Below are positions 1 to 4,407 of a DNA stretch of 5,298 bases, piece after piece. Numbering within the stretch: the stretch's first letter is position 1; each line of letters opens with the position of its first letter. The notes below the pieces were generated by a model. It was not told the origin of the DNA. It worked only from the letters and a program-made list of their open reading frames with translations, and did not search any database. The position numbers and the translations under genes were made by a program. The stretch lies in assembly GCA_937996675.1 (NCBI GenBank), contig CALKUN010000130.1, forward strand, positions 1 through 5,298, read 5' to 3'. This DNA comes from an uncultured Candidatus Saccharibacteria bacterium. GTDB lineage: Bacteria > Patescibacteriota > Saccharimonadia > CAILAD01 > GCA-016700035.

Positions 1-49
1 ATCTACACAGGCGAAGACACTCTTTCCCTACACGACGCTCTTCCGATCT
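1..49 (+). other. Illumina TruSeq i5 adapter remnant (non-biological)
   Basis: These bases are sequencing-library adapter, not genome. Positions 1-8 (ATCTACAC) match the end of the P5 flow-cell sequence. Positions 9-16 (AGGCGAAG) are an 8-base index that I recognise as the TruSeq HT i5 index D505. Positions 17-49 match the full 33-base read-1 primer site, ending in CTCTTCCGATCT. Genomic sequence starts at position 50. The segment marks an untrimmed contig end and truncates the neighbouring gene. The minus-strand reading frame of that gene stays open through the adapter, so an automatic caller could add about 16 false residues to its protein. Confidence 0.97.
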
Positions 50-277
50 GGCGTACCAGACACGATCGCCACGCTTAGCCTCGACCACAACACAGTTAGC
101 CGATATATCCAGACCGACATCATAGGCCTCACAGAAGGCAGCTGTGTCGGCCAGAGTGGCATCAATAGGGGTTACCCAGATCGAATCGCTGAGATCCTGA
201 GCACGTTCTGCAGTAGTAGGTGCCAGGAGCTCAGTGTGCTCATTGATGGGGGAGAAGGTGAGTTTGCCGAGCTTCAT
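50..277 (-). CDS. YbaK/EbsC-like (tRNA_edit domain) protein, N-terminal part only
   Basis: This is a partial gene: 76 codons from ATG at 277 down to the adapter junction at 50, with the C-terminal half missing. The translation begins MKLGKLTFSPINEHTELLAP. Its second half has IDATLADTAAFCEAYDVGLD (residues 38-57) followed by SANCVVVEAKRGDRVWYA. This pattern resembles the YbaK/EbsC-type proteins I recall from actinobacteria, which share the fold of the prolyl-tRNA editing domain that deacylates mischarged tRNA. Where classical YbaK enzymes have a catalytic lysine (Lys46 in the Haemophilus/E. coli numbering), this sequence seems to have Asn62-Cys63, so editing activity is not assured. It lies 21 bp downstream of the GH6 gene, with no terminator between them, so readthrough is possible. 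It also has its own promoter-like element. The family call is from memory of the motif; the exact substrate is unknown. Confidence 0.72.
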
Positions 278-283
278 CCTTCT

Positions 284-292
284 AGTATACCA
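284..292 (-). promoter_or_regulatory. Extended -10 promoter positioned for a leaderless mRNA
   Basis: On the minus strand this reads TGGTATACT, an extended -10 (TG, one base, TATACT). Six bases (AGAAGG) separate the hexamer from the ATG at 277, which puts the A of the ATG at the expected +1. The AGAAGG touches the start codon and is too close to act as a normal Shine-Dalgarno site. I see no good -35, which is usual for extended -10 promoters. It overlaps the short gap after the GH6 stop codon. Leaderless start is an inference from spacing. Confidence 0.5.
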
Positions 293-298
293 AGCCCT

Positions 299-1444
299 CT
301 AAAATGCGGCGCGTTGAGCAAGGCCTAGGGCATACTCAGGCCACCATTCGCCAGCTTTGGGCCCACCATTACAGGTGCCGTCGGATTCACCGGGATCTTT
401 GACCCAGAGGATGGCATCAAGTGTGGCGTCTCCGACAACAGGACGGGGCTTTTCACCGAGCCCACGTCCTGCTGGGTTGCACCATTGATCATTTGCGGCT
501 GGACCTTGGCCATTACGACTGGAATCGACGACTACGTGGAGTCCACCGGTGAGCTGGCTAATCTTGTCGCCGTAGGCCTTCGAGTTTGCTGTGGTCAGGA
601 AGTTGCTGATATTAAGCGAGACACCATTGATGCGACTGGTGCCGACTGCCTTGAGGCGATTGGCGATATCTTGGGGCGTATGCCAGTTGGCATTGCCGGC
701 ATCGAGGTAGACATAGTGGTTTGAGCTCGCCGTGAGAATTGCGGCTGCGTCGCGCAGGAGACCAGCTCGCTCAGTCTGTTGCGCACTCGAGAGACACTCC
801 CATCCAGCCAAAGCATCTGGCTCGAGCAGGAAGACGGCCTTGGTGCCAGCTGACGCTGTTTGTATCTGTTGGACCCAGCTTTTGTAAGCCGCTGCAGAGC
901 TTGCACCACCGGCTGAGTAGCTGCCACAGTCCCGAATGGGAATATTGTAGAGTGTGAATACCGGGAGTGCGCCTTGACTCTTCATCTGGCCGAGCCAGTC
1001 CTTGGTGGCAGTGCCAATATTGCCGTACCAGTCTCCCAGCCAGATCGTCACAGGCTGTTGAGCGATCTTGTCCATCATCGCAGCATCTGCCGGACGACTC
1101 GTTCGCCATGCGGCTGCCGTGGTGACAGGCTCATTATTCGGGTCTACGAAGAACTTCGCGCCTGCAAATGGGTTGATTCGTGTAATCGTAGCGGTATTGC
1201 TGCCAGCAGATGGTCCACCAGTGCTGCCAGGTTGTGTGCTCGCGCTCACCATTGGGCTCACGACGACGGGTGTCGACGAGGGTTGTGTGGCTTGTTTCTG
1301 CTGTTCGTGTCGCTTGTCGTTGTGACGCCATCGTTTGGCTGCCAAAAGATCTAATGAGAGTGGGGAGCCGAGTGCTCCGACGATATAGACGATAGCTACC
1401 AGCCATGCCCCCACCATGAATTGCCAGTGCTTTCGTTGTCGCAT
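299..1444 (-). CDS. Membrane-anchored glycoside hydrolase family 6 (endoglucanase/cellobiohydrolase type)
   Basis: A complete 381-residue protein. Residues 1-7 are basic and residues 8-27 are hydrophobic, giving a signal anchor or possibly a signal peptide. A charged stretch (37-50) and a Ser/Thr/Pro/Gly-rich linker (51-85) follow, then a GH6 catalytic domain (about 88-381). GH6 enzymes are inverting beta-1,4-glucanases. The landmarks are all present: YNIPIRDCG with Asp172, LEPDALAGW with Asp210 (proton donor), YLDAGNANW with Asp248, NISNF, DSSRNG, WCNPAGRGLG, and LWVKDPGESDG with Asp355 (base candidate). Cys173/Cys217 and Cys322/Cys358 are spaced like the two disulfides of Thermobifida Cel6A, which supports an extracytoplasmic location. 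The roughly 290-residue catalytic part is the compact size of bacterial endoglucanases, but the exo/endo mode cannot be settled here. No carbohydrate-binding module is visible. Its own promoter and a strong Shine-Dalgarno lie upstream. The substrate (cellulose or another beta-1,4-glucan) is inferred. Confidence 0.95.
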   Translation of the reverse strand: MRQRKHWQFMVGAWLVAIVYIVGALGSPLSLDLLAAKRWRHNDKRHEQQKQATQPSSTPVVVSPMVSASTQPGSTGGPSAGSNTATITRINPFAGAKFFVDPNNEPVTTAAAWRTSRPADAAMMDKIAQQPVTIWLGDWYGNIGTATKDWLGQMKSQGALPVFTLYNIPIRDCGSYSAGGASSAAAYKSWVQQIQTASAGTKAVFLLEPDALAGWECLSSAQQTERAGLLRDAAAILTASSNHYVYLDAGNANWHTPQDIANRLKAVGTSRINGVSLNISNFLTTANSKAYGDKISQLTGGLHVVVDSSRNGQGPAANDQWCNPAGRGLGEKPRPVVGDATLDAILWVKDPGESDGTCNGGPKAGEWWPEYALGLAQRAAF

Positions 1445-1450
1445 ATTTCA

Positions 1451-1456
1451 CCCTCC
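1451..1456 (-). promoter_or_regulatory. Shine-Dalgarno of the GH6 gene
   Basis: The minus strand reads GGAGGG, within a longer purine run (AGGGGGAGGG). It ends six bases before the ATG at 1444. Strong pairing potential with anti-SD and good spacing support this start codon. Confidence 0.85.
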
Positions 1457-1473
1457 CCCTAATACTATTGACT

Positions 1474-1502
1474 ATACTACGAAAGAGCTTACGGTGTGTC
1501 AA
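1474..1502 (-). promoter_or_regulatory. Sigma70-type promoter of the GH6 gene
   Basis: On the minus strand there is a perfect -35 TTGACA (1497-1502), a 17-bp spacer and a -10 TAGTAT (1474-1479). The predicted start is near 1467, giving a leader of about 23 nt that contains the Shine-Dalgarno. An 8-bp inverted repeat straddles the -35 and is listed separately. Confidence 0.75.
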
Positions 1503-1524
1503 GCCTTTTATGCTTAAAGCTCTT
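1483..1524. repeat. 8-bp inverted repeat straddling the GH6 -35 element (possible operator)
   Basis: AAGAGCTT (1483-1490) and its exact reverse complement AAGCTCTT (1517-1524) flank the -35 hexamer of the GH6 promoter. One arm is inside the promoter spacer, the other just upstream of the -35. The arm centres are 34 bp apart, about three helical turns, so two regulator subunits could bind on the same face. An 8-bp pair this close in AT-rich DNA could also be chance. No regulator is identified. Confidence 0.35.
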
Positions 1525-1600
1525 GTTTGACTCAAAAAAAGGGGTTTTTACCCTGGTTTTATCAGGTTACGCTTATGGTAATAATAGTTATAAAATATAG

Positions 1601-1629
1601 TTGACAAATAAGCTAATAAGAGATATGAT
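1601..1629 (+). promoter_or_regulatory. Near-consensus sigma70 promoter of the LPVTG microprotein
   Basis: A perfect -35 TTGACA (1601-1606), a 17-bp spacer and a -10 TATGAT (1624-1629, five of six consensus bases). Just upstream, about 1577-1600 is almost pure A/T and could act as an UP element. The predicted start is A1636. This is the best promoter in the window and suggests high expression of a very short gene. It points away from the GH6 promoter, and the two are about 100 bp apart. Confidence 0.85.
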
Positions 1630-1639
1630 GGGCATATCA

Positions 1640-1686
1640 AAACGAGGGTGTGCCCAGATCTTAGAGGTCTCGGCGCCCCCTCGTTT
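1640..1686 (+). promoter_or_regulatory. Long 5'-leader hairpin of the microprotein mRNA
   Basis: The outer stem is a perfect 9-bp pairing of AAACGAGGG (1640-1648) with CCCTCGTTT (1678-1686). The inner 29 bases continue the stem with 11 further pairs (two G-T wobbles) interrupted by one T/C and one C/C mismatch, closing on a 3-base loop TAG (1662-1664). The structure begins about 5 nt after the predicted transcription start. No T-run follows, so it is not a standard intrinsic terminator. It could be a 5' stabilising element, a regulatory leader or the core of a small RNA. I do not recognise a known riboswitch class. Confidence 0.6.
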
Positions 1687-1729
1687 CGAAATTTTCACCA
1701 TAATGCTTACGCTCTCTTATGAGGGCACT

Positions 1730-1735
1730 AAGGAG
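1730..1735 (+). promoter_or_regulatory. Shine-Dalgarno that decides the microprotein start
   Basis: AAGGAG ends four bases before the ATG at 1740. An upstream in-frame ATG at 1719 has no comparable site, and starting there would place this SD inside the coding region. I therefore choose 1740. Confidence 0.75.
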
Positions 1736-1739
1736 TTCT

Positions 1740-1916
1740 ATGTACACACCAGGAAAAGGCGCAGGCGCTATCTCTACAGGTGTTGGACTTGCTACCGGAG
1801 CGACTCTTCCAGTCACCGGCGCAAACCACAGCATGGTAGTCATCGTTGCTACAGCCGTTGCAGCTGCTTTGATCGTATGGGGACTATTTTACGCGGTTTC
1901 TAACCGAGTTAAGTAA
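1740..1916 (+). CDS. 58-residue membrane microprotein with LPVTG sortase-like motif
   Basis: A complete small gene with its own strong promoter, structured leader, Shine-Dalgarno and terminator, which argues that it is real. The protein is a short Gly/Thr/Ala-rich N-terminus with only one charged residue (Lys6), then LPVTG at residues 23-27, then a hydrophobic helix (about 32-53) and a short SNRVK tail with Arg56 and Lys58. LPXTG plus helix plus basic tail is the layout of a cell-wall sorting signal recognised by sortases. It has no N-terminal signal peptide and is far shorter than usual sortase substrates. The positive-inside rule predicts N-out, C-in, so the motif would face outside. After cleavage only a peptide of about 26 residues would be attached. 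It may instead be a small membrane protein in which LPVTG is fortuitous. An in-frame start at 1719 would add seven residues (MRALRSS). Exact function unknown. Confidence 0.8.
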   Translation: MYTPGKGAGAISTGVGLATGATLPVTGANHSMVVIVATAVAAALIVWGLFYAVSNRVK

Positions 1917-1932
1917 GACCTCTGCTGTCATC

Positions 1933-1971
1933 AAAAAATCACCCGAGCCGAAAGGCGAGGGTGATTTTTTT
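1933..1971. terminator. Bidirectional rho-independent terminator between convergent genes
   Basis: AAAAAATCACCC (1933-1944) pairs perfectly with GGGTGATTTTTT (1959-1970). A tandem GA/GA mismatch, three GCC/GGC pairs and a GAAA tetraloop (1950-1953) cap the stem. Seven T residues (1965-1971) end the plus-strand microprotein transcript. The six A residues (1933-1938) give the U-run for the DUF3048 transcript coming from the other side, whose stop codon lies 14 bases away. Confidence 0.93.
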
Positions 1972-1984
1972 GTTCTAATGCTTG

Positions 1985-3268
1985 CTACTTATACGTGACG
2001 GGCATATTCGCTGGTACATAACTGACCCAGCTTTGACCGCGATTGAGTGCGATCTCTTTGCCCTCGCCATTCGTGAACTTCATGCGAGCGGTGGAGCCAG
2101 ATTTGGTCCATGTCATCGGTGTAGCGATGCCGTCCTGGAAAATGATGCCTTTGCCCGTACCGGTGATGTCGATGTCGGTCTTTGGCTTACCGTTAGGCTG
2201 TGTGCCTGCTGCAACACCGGCGTAGACCACGATGACCGTCTTCGGCGTGACCTGCTTGAGTCCAGCTGCCTGGTCGAGATCTGGCTTTCCGGCAATCGTG
2301 CGCGGGTAGCTATTGGTAGCTTTGTCGTAGGTGAAGCCAGCGCGATAGTCCGGTGCAGAGAAATCAATCGTAATAGTGGTGGCGTTTGGAGCTTCGCTGG
2401 CGGCGTCATCTTTGCGAGTCCATGGCGTGAAGGTGGGTACGGTATTCCAGCCCTTGGCTGCGACGAGCTTGAGGAGGTCAGCACCGGTCGAGAAGAGGTT
2501 GTGAGGGGCGTAGCGTGTGGTGATGCGTCGGAAGGAGCTACCATTAAAAAACTGGTCCATGTCCTTGAATCCCTGGCCGCTATTGGCGAGAGCGAGACCA
2601 TCAGTACTGCCACCAGCATGGGCGACAGGTGCACTGTATTCCATGGCGGAGTCATAGAAGATCGGTCGGAGACTACGGACTGGCCCAATATCGGTCGGAA
2701 CATCAGCCTGCCAAACGGCTAGGTAGCGAGTGATGCCTCCCTCGGAGAGTGCTTCGTAGACAACGCCAGCGCTGGTGAGGCCAGACTGTGGGCGGGCATT
2801 ACCGGTGCCGACGAGATTCTCAATAATACTCGCGAACACTGGCTGGTCGGCGATAGCTGGGTCGACCTCTACGCCGGTGAGTGGGGAGGCTTTCTTGGTA
2901 GGGGCTGGAGTAGGTGTCGGGGTGGAGGTAGTTTCTGCTCCGGCCTTCGGTAGCTCGCGTGGTTTGCGTGTCGCGTAGACGGCGCCTGCGGTAATGAGTG
3001 CGATGAGTAGAATGATCATCAGGGCAGTCGCAACCCGATGATGTTTGATCCAGCCGCCAAGTCCACCGTGAGTCTTCTTGGCCTTGGTGTCTGGTTCGGT
3101 CGAGTGCAGGGCCTCATTATGGAGCGGTTTGGCAGCTACAACTGACGGTTTTGAAGTACCGTGAGCCGTATTGCTTTCTGGCAGCTTGAATCCAAGGCCA
3201 GCCTCCGGGAGTGGTGTGCTCTCGTGTCCGTCCGCGTCGTGCTTTGGTGTTTCTTTGTCTTTATCCAT
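1985..3268 (-). CDS. DUF3048 (YerB-like) membrane-anchored protein
   Basis: A complete 427-residue protein. Residues 1-78 are hydrophilic and presumably cytoplasmic. A single membrane helix spans about 79-98, followed by a Thr/Pro-rich linker (113-125) and the extracytoplasmic domains. The N-terminal DUF3048 domain (about 128-285) shows SPLTGVEVD, IIENLVGTGNARPQSGL, VVYEALSEGGITRYLAV, GPVRSLRP, HAGGS and RYAPHNLF. The C-terminal part (about 341-427) has the second conserved half, with DITGTGKGIIFQDG, TWTKSG and NRGQSWVSYVP. The family includes Bacillus YerB, a lipoprotein of unknown biochemical role. Here the anchor is a type II helix with a long cytoplasmic tail instead of a lipobox. It is flanked by terminators on both sides, so it is probably monocistronic. 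No Shine-Dalgarno precedes the ATG, and no other in-frame ATG exists before the membrane helix. The role is unknown; a cell-envelope function is inferred. Confidence 0.93.
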   Translation of the reverse strand: MDKDKETPKHDADGHESTPLPEAGLGFKLPESNTAHGTSKPSVVAAKPLHNEALHSTEPDTKAKKTHGGLGGWIKHHRVATALMIILLIALITAGAVYATRKPRELPKAGAETTSTPTPTPAPTKKASPLTGVEVDPAIADQPVFASIIENLVGTGNARPQSGLTSAGVVYEALSEGGITRYLAVWQADVPTDIGPVRSLRPIFYDSAMEYSAPVAHAGGSTDGLALANSGQGFKDMDQFFNGSSFRRITTRYAPHNLFSTGADLLKLVAAKGWNTVPTFTPWTRKDDAASEAPNATTITIDFSAPDYRAGFTYDKATNSYPRTIAGKPDLDQAAGLKQVTPKTVIVVYAGVAAGTQPNGKPKTDIDITGTGKGIIFQDGIATPMTWTKSGSTARMKFTNGEGKEIALNRGQSWVSYVPANMPVTYK

Positions 3269-3282
3269 ACAGTATTGCCATG

Positions 3283-3291
3283 ATTATAGCA
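3283..3291 (-). promoter_or_regulatory. Extended -10 promoter of the DUF3048 gene
   Basis: The minus strand reads TGCTATAAT, a perfect -10 (3283-3288) with the TG extension. The possible -35 at a 17-bp spacing is TTGGTT (3306-3311), a weak match that overlaps the tail of the nrd terminator. The predicted start is near 3276, only about 8 nt before the ATG at 3268, so the leader has no room for a Shine-Dalgarno sequence. Confidence 0.65.
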
Positions 3292-3308
3292 TGAGCGTTT
3301 TTACAACC

Positions 3309-3338
3309 AAAAATACCCTCACTTGCGAGGGTATTTTT
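3309..3338 (-). terminator. Rho-independent terminator of the nrdA-nrdB operon
   Basis: AAAAATACCCTC (3309-3320) and GAGGGTATTTTT (3327-3338) form a perfect 12-bp stem around a 6-base loop. It lies 14 bases beyond the nrdB stop codon in the minus direction, where the A-run gives five U residues followed by GGTT. The A/T-symmetric arms could also work in the opposite direction, but no plus-strand gene ends here. Confidence 0.9.
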
Positions 3339-3352
3339 CGGGTCTGAGAGGA

Positions 3353-4396
3353 CTAGTCCCAACTGAGCGTTCCACCGGTCTGGTATTCGGTCACACGGGT
3401 CTCAAAGAAGTTCTTTTCCTTTGTCATATCGATGGCTTCACTCATCCATGGGAATGGATTCTTGGATCCATACTGTGGCTCGAGCCCAACACGCTGGAGG
3501 CGACGATCGGCGATGTGCTCGATGTATTGCTGGAAGGCTTCAGCGTTCATCCCGAAGATACCACGCGGGAAGACTTCAGCTGCGAAGGTATATTCGAGCT
3601 TGGCAGCTTCCTTGACGAGGTCAACGATGCGCTGCTGGAACTCTGGTGTCCAGAGTTCTGGCTGTTCTTCCTTGATCGCATTGATCATGTTGATGCCGAA
3701 GTTCAGGTGCTGAGTCTCATCACGCATGATGTATTGGATCTGCTCGGCAGCTCCGACCATTTTGTTCTGGCGCTGGAAGCCAAACATGACGGCGAATGAG
3801 CTGTAGAAGAAGATACCTTCGAGGATGAGCGAGAAGACACAGAGATTCTCGAGGAATTGTTGGTCGCTCTCAAACGTACCGGTCTTGAAGTTGCTATCGA
3901 AGATGCCTTCATTGAAGCCGAGGATGAACTGCGTCTTGGAGTAGATCGCGTCGACTTCACGGTACATGTTGAAGATCTCGCCACCATCCAGGCCGAGTGA
4001 CTCAACGATGTACTGGTAGGCCTGCGTATGGATGGCTTCCTCATATCCTTGGCGCAAGAGATACATGCGGCACTCAGGACTTGAAATATGTTTGTAGAGA
4101 GCCAGGACAATGTTGTTGGCAGCAATCGAGTCGGCAGTCGTGAAGAATCCGAGCACGGTTTTGAGGGCTTTCATCTCATCGGCTGATAATTGGCCAGATC
4201 GAATCTGCTCAATGTCGCTCATCATGGTGATTTCGGTAGGGAGCCAGTGATTGGCATTGCCGGCATTGTAGGCGTCCCAGGCAAAGGTGTGCTTCATCGG
4301 GTGGAGCTGAATGACGTCAGCATCAGCTCCGTTGATGATCCGGCGAGCGTTGACGTCGGGACGGGTAGAGGTCTTGGTGATATCAGTTGTAGACAT
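3353..4396 (-). CDS. nrdB: Class I ribonucleotide reductase, beta (small) subunit
   Basis: A complete 347-residue ferritin-like subunit that makes and stores the radical used by the alpha subunit to reduce ribonucleotides. All six metal ligands are visible with the spacing of E. coli NrdB: Asp89, Glu120, His123, Glu193, Glu227 and His230 (E. coli Asp84, Glu115, His118, Glu204, Glu238, His241; the gap between helices is shorter here). Tyr127, in HTQAY, is at the tyrosyl-radical position, so this is not the Phe-type class Ic subunit. Trp51 is the probable counterpart of E. coli Trp48. The C-terminal tail (NFFETRVTEYQTGGTLSWD, 329-347) is the alpha-binding peptide, with Tyr338 as the likely radical-transfer residue. 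It is separated from nrdA by only 9 bases and is surely cotranscribed. The cofactor metal (Fe or Mn) cannot be read from the sequence. The nrdB symbol is used over nrdF because no nrdH/nrdI is visible; this is a soft choice. Confidence 0.95.
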   Translation of the reverse strand: MSTTDITKTSTRPDVNARRIINGADADVIQLHPMKHTFAWDAYNAGNANHWLPTEITMMSDIEQIRSGQLSADEMKALKTVLGFFTTADSIAANNIVLALYKHISSPECRMYLLRQGYEEAIHTQAYQYIVESLGLDGGEIFNMYREVDAIYSKTQFILGFNEGIFDSNFKTGTFESDQQFLENLCVFSLILEGIFFYSSFAVMFGFQRQNKMVGAAEQIQYIMRDETQHLNFGINMINAIKEEQPELWTPEFQQRIVDLVKEAAKLEYTFAAEVFPRGIFGMNAEAFQQYIEHIADRRLQRVGLEPQYGSKNPFPWMSEAIDMTKEKNFFETRVTEYQTGGTLSWD

Positions 4397-4401
4397 GGGG
4401 T

Positions 4402-4407
4402 CTCCTT
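4402..4407 (-). promoter_or_regulatory. nrdB Shine-Dalgarno overlapping the nrdA stop codon
   Basis: The minus strand reads TAAGGAGACCCCATG. The AAGGAG shares bases with the nrdA TAA stop (4406-4408) and ends five bases before the nrdB ATG. This tight packing suggests translational coupling, which would help keep the two subunits in balance. Confidence 0.85.

Noticed and set aside
1536..1576. Possible terminator or hairpins in the A-run/GGGG/T-run/ACCC and CCTG...CAGG stretch upstream of the GH6 promoter
   Set aside because: Only 4-bp stems can be formed, and no gene on either strand ends here. It looks like AT-rich intergenic spacer.
1640..1686. The leader hairpin as an intrinsic terminator or attenuator
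   Set aside because: No U-run follows the stem (the next bases are CGAAATTTTC), and no competing anti-terminator pairing was evident.
1601..1903. A 100-codon plus-strand frame overlapping the microprotein in another frame
   Set aside because: It would start inside the -35 hexamer, so the transcript would not contain its start. It has no SD and its Arg/Cys/Ser-rich product looks like noise.
1982..2722. A 246-codon open frame on the plus strand opposite the DUF3048 gene
   Set aside because: It lies wholly antisense to a gene with clear family motifs. The translation has no recognisable domain, and no promoter or SD precedes it. It is a shadow of the codon bias of the real gene.
3263..3281. 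A six-codon upstream ORF (MAILYG) overlapping the DUF3048 start
   Set aside because: Its ATG falls within the bases between the -10 and the predicted transcription start, so it is probably not in the mRNA.
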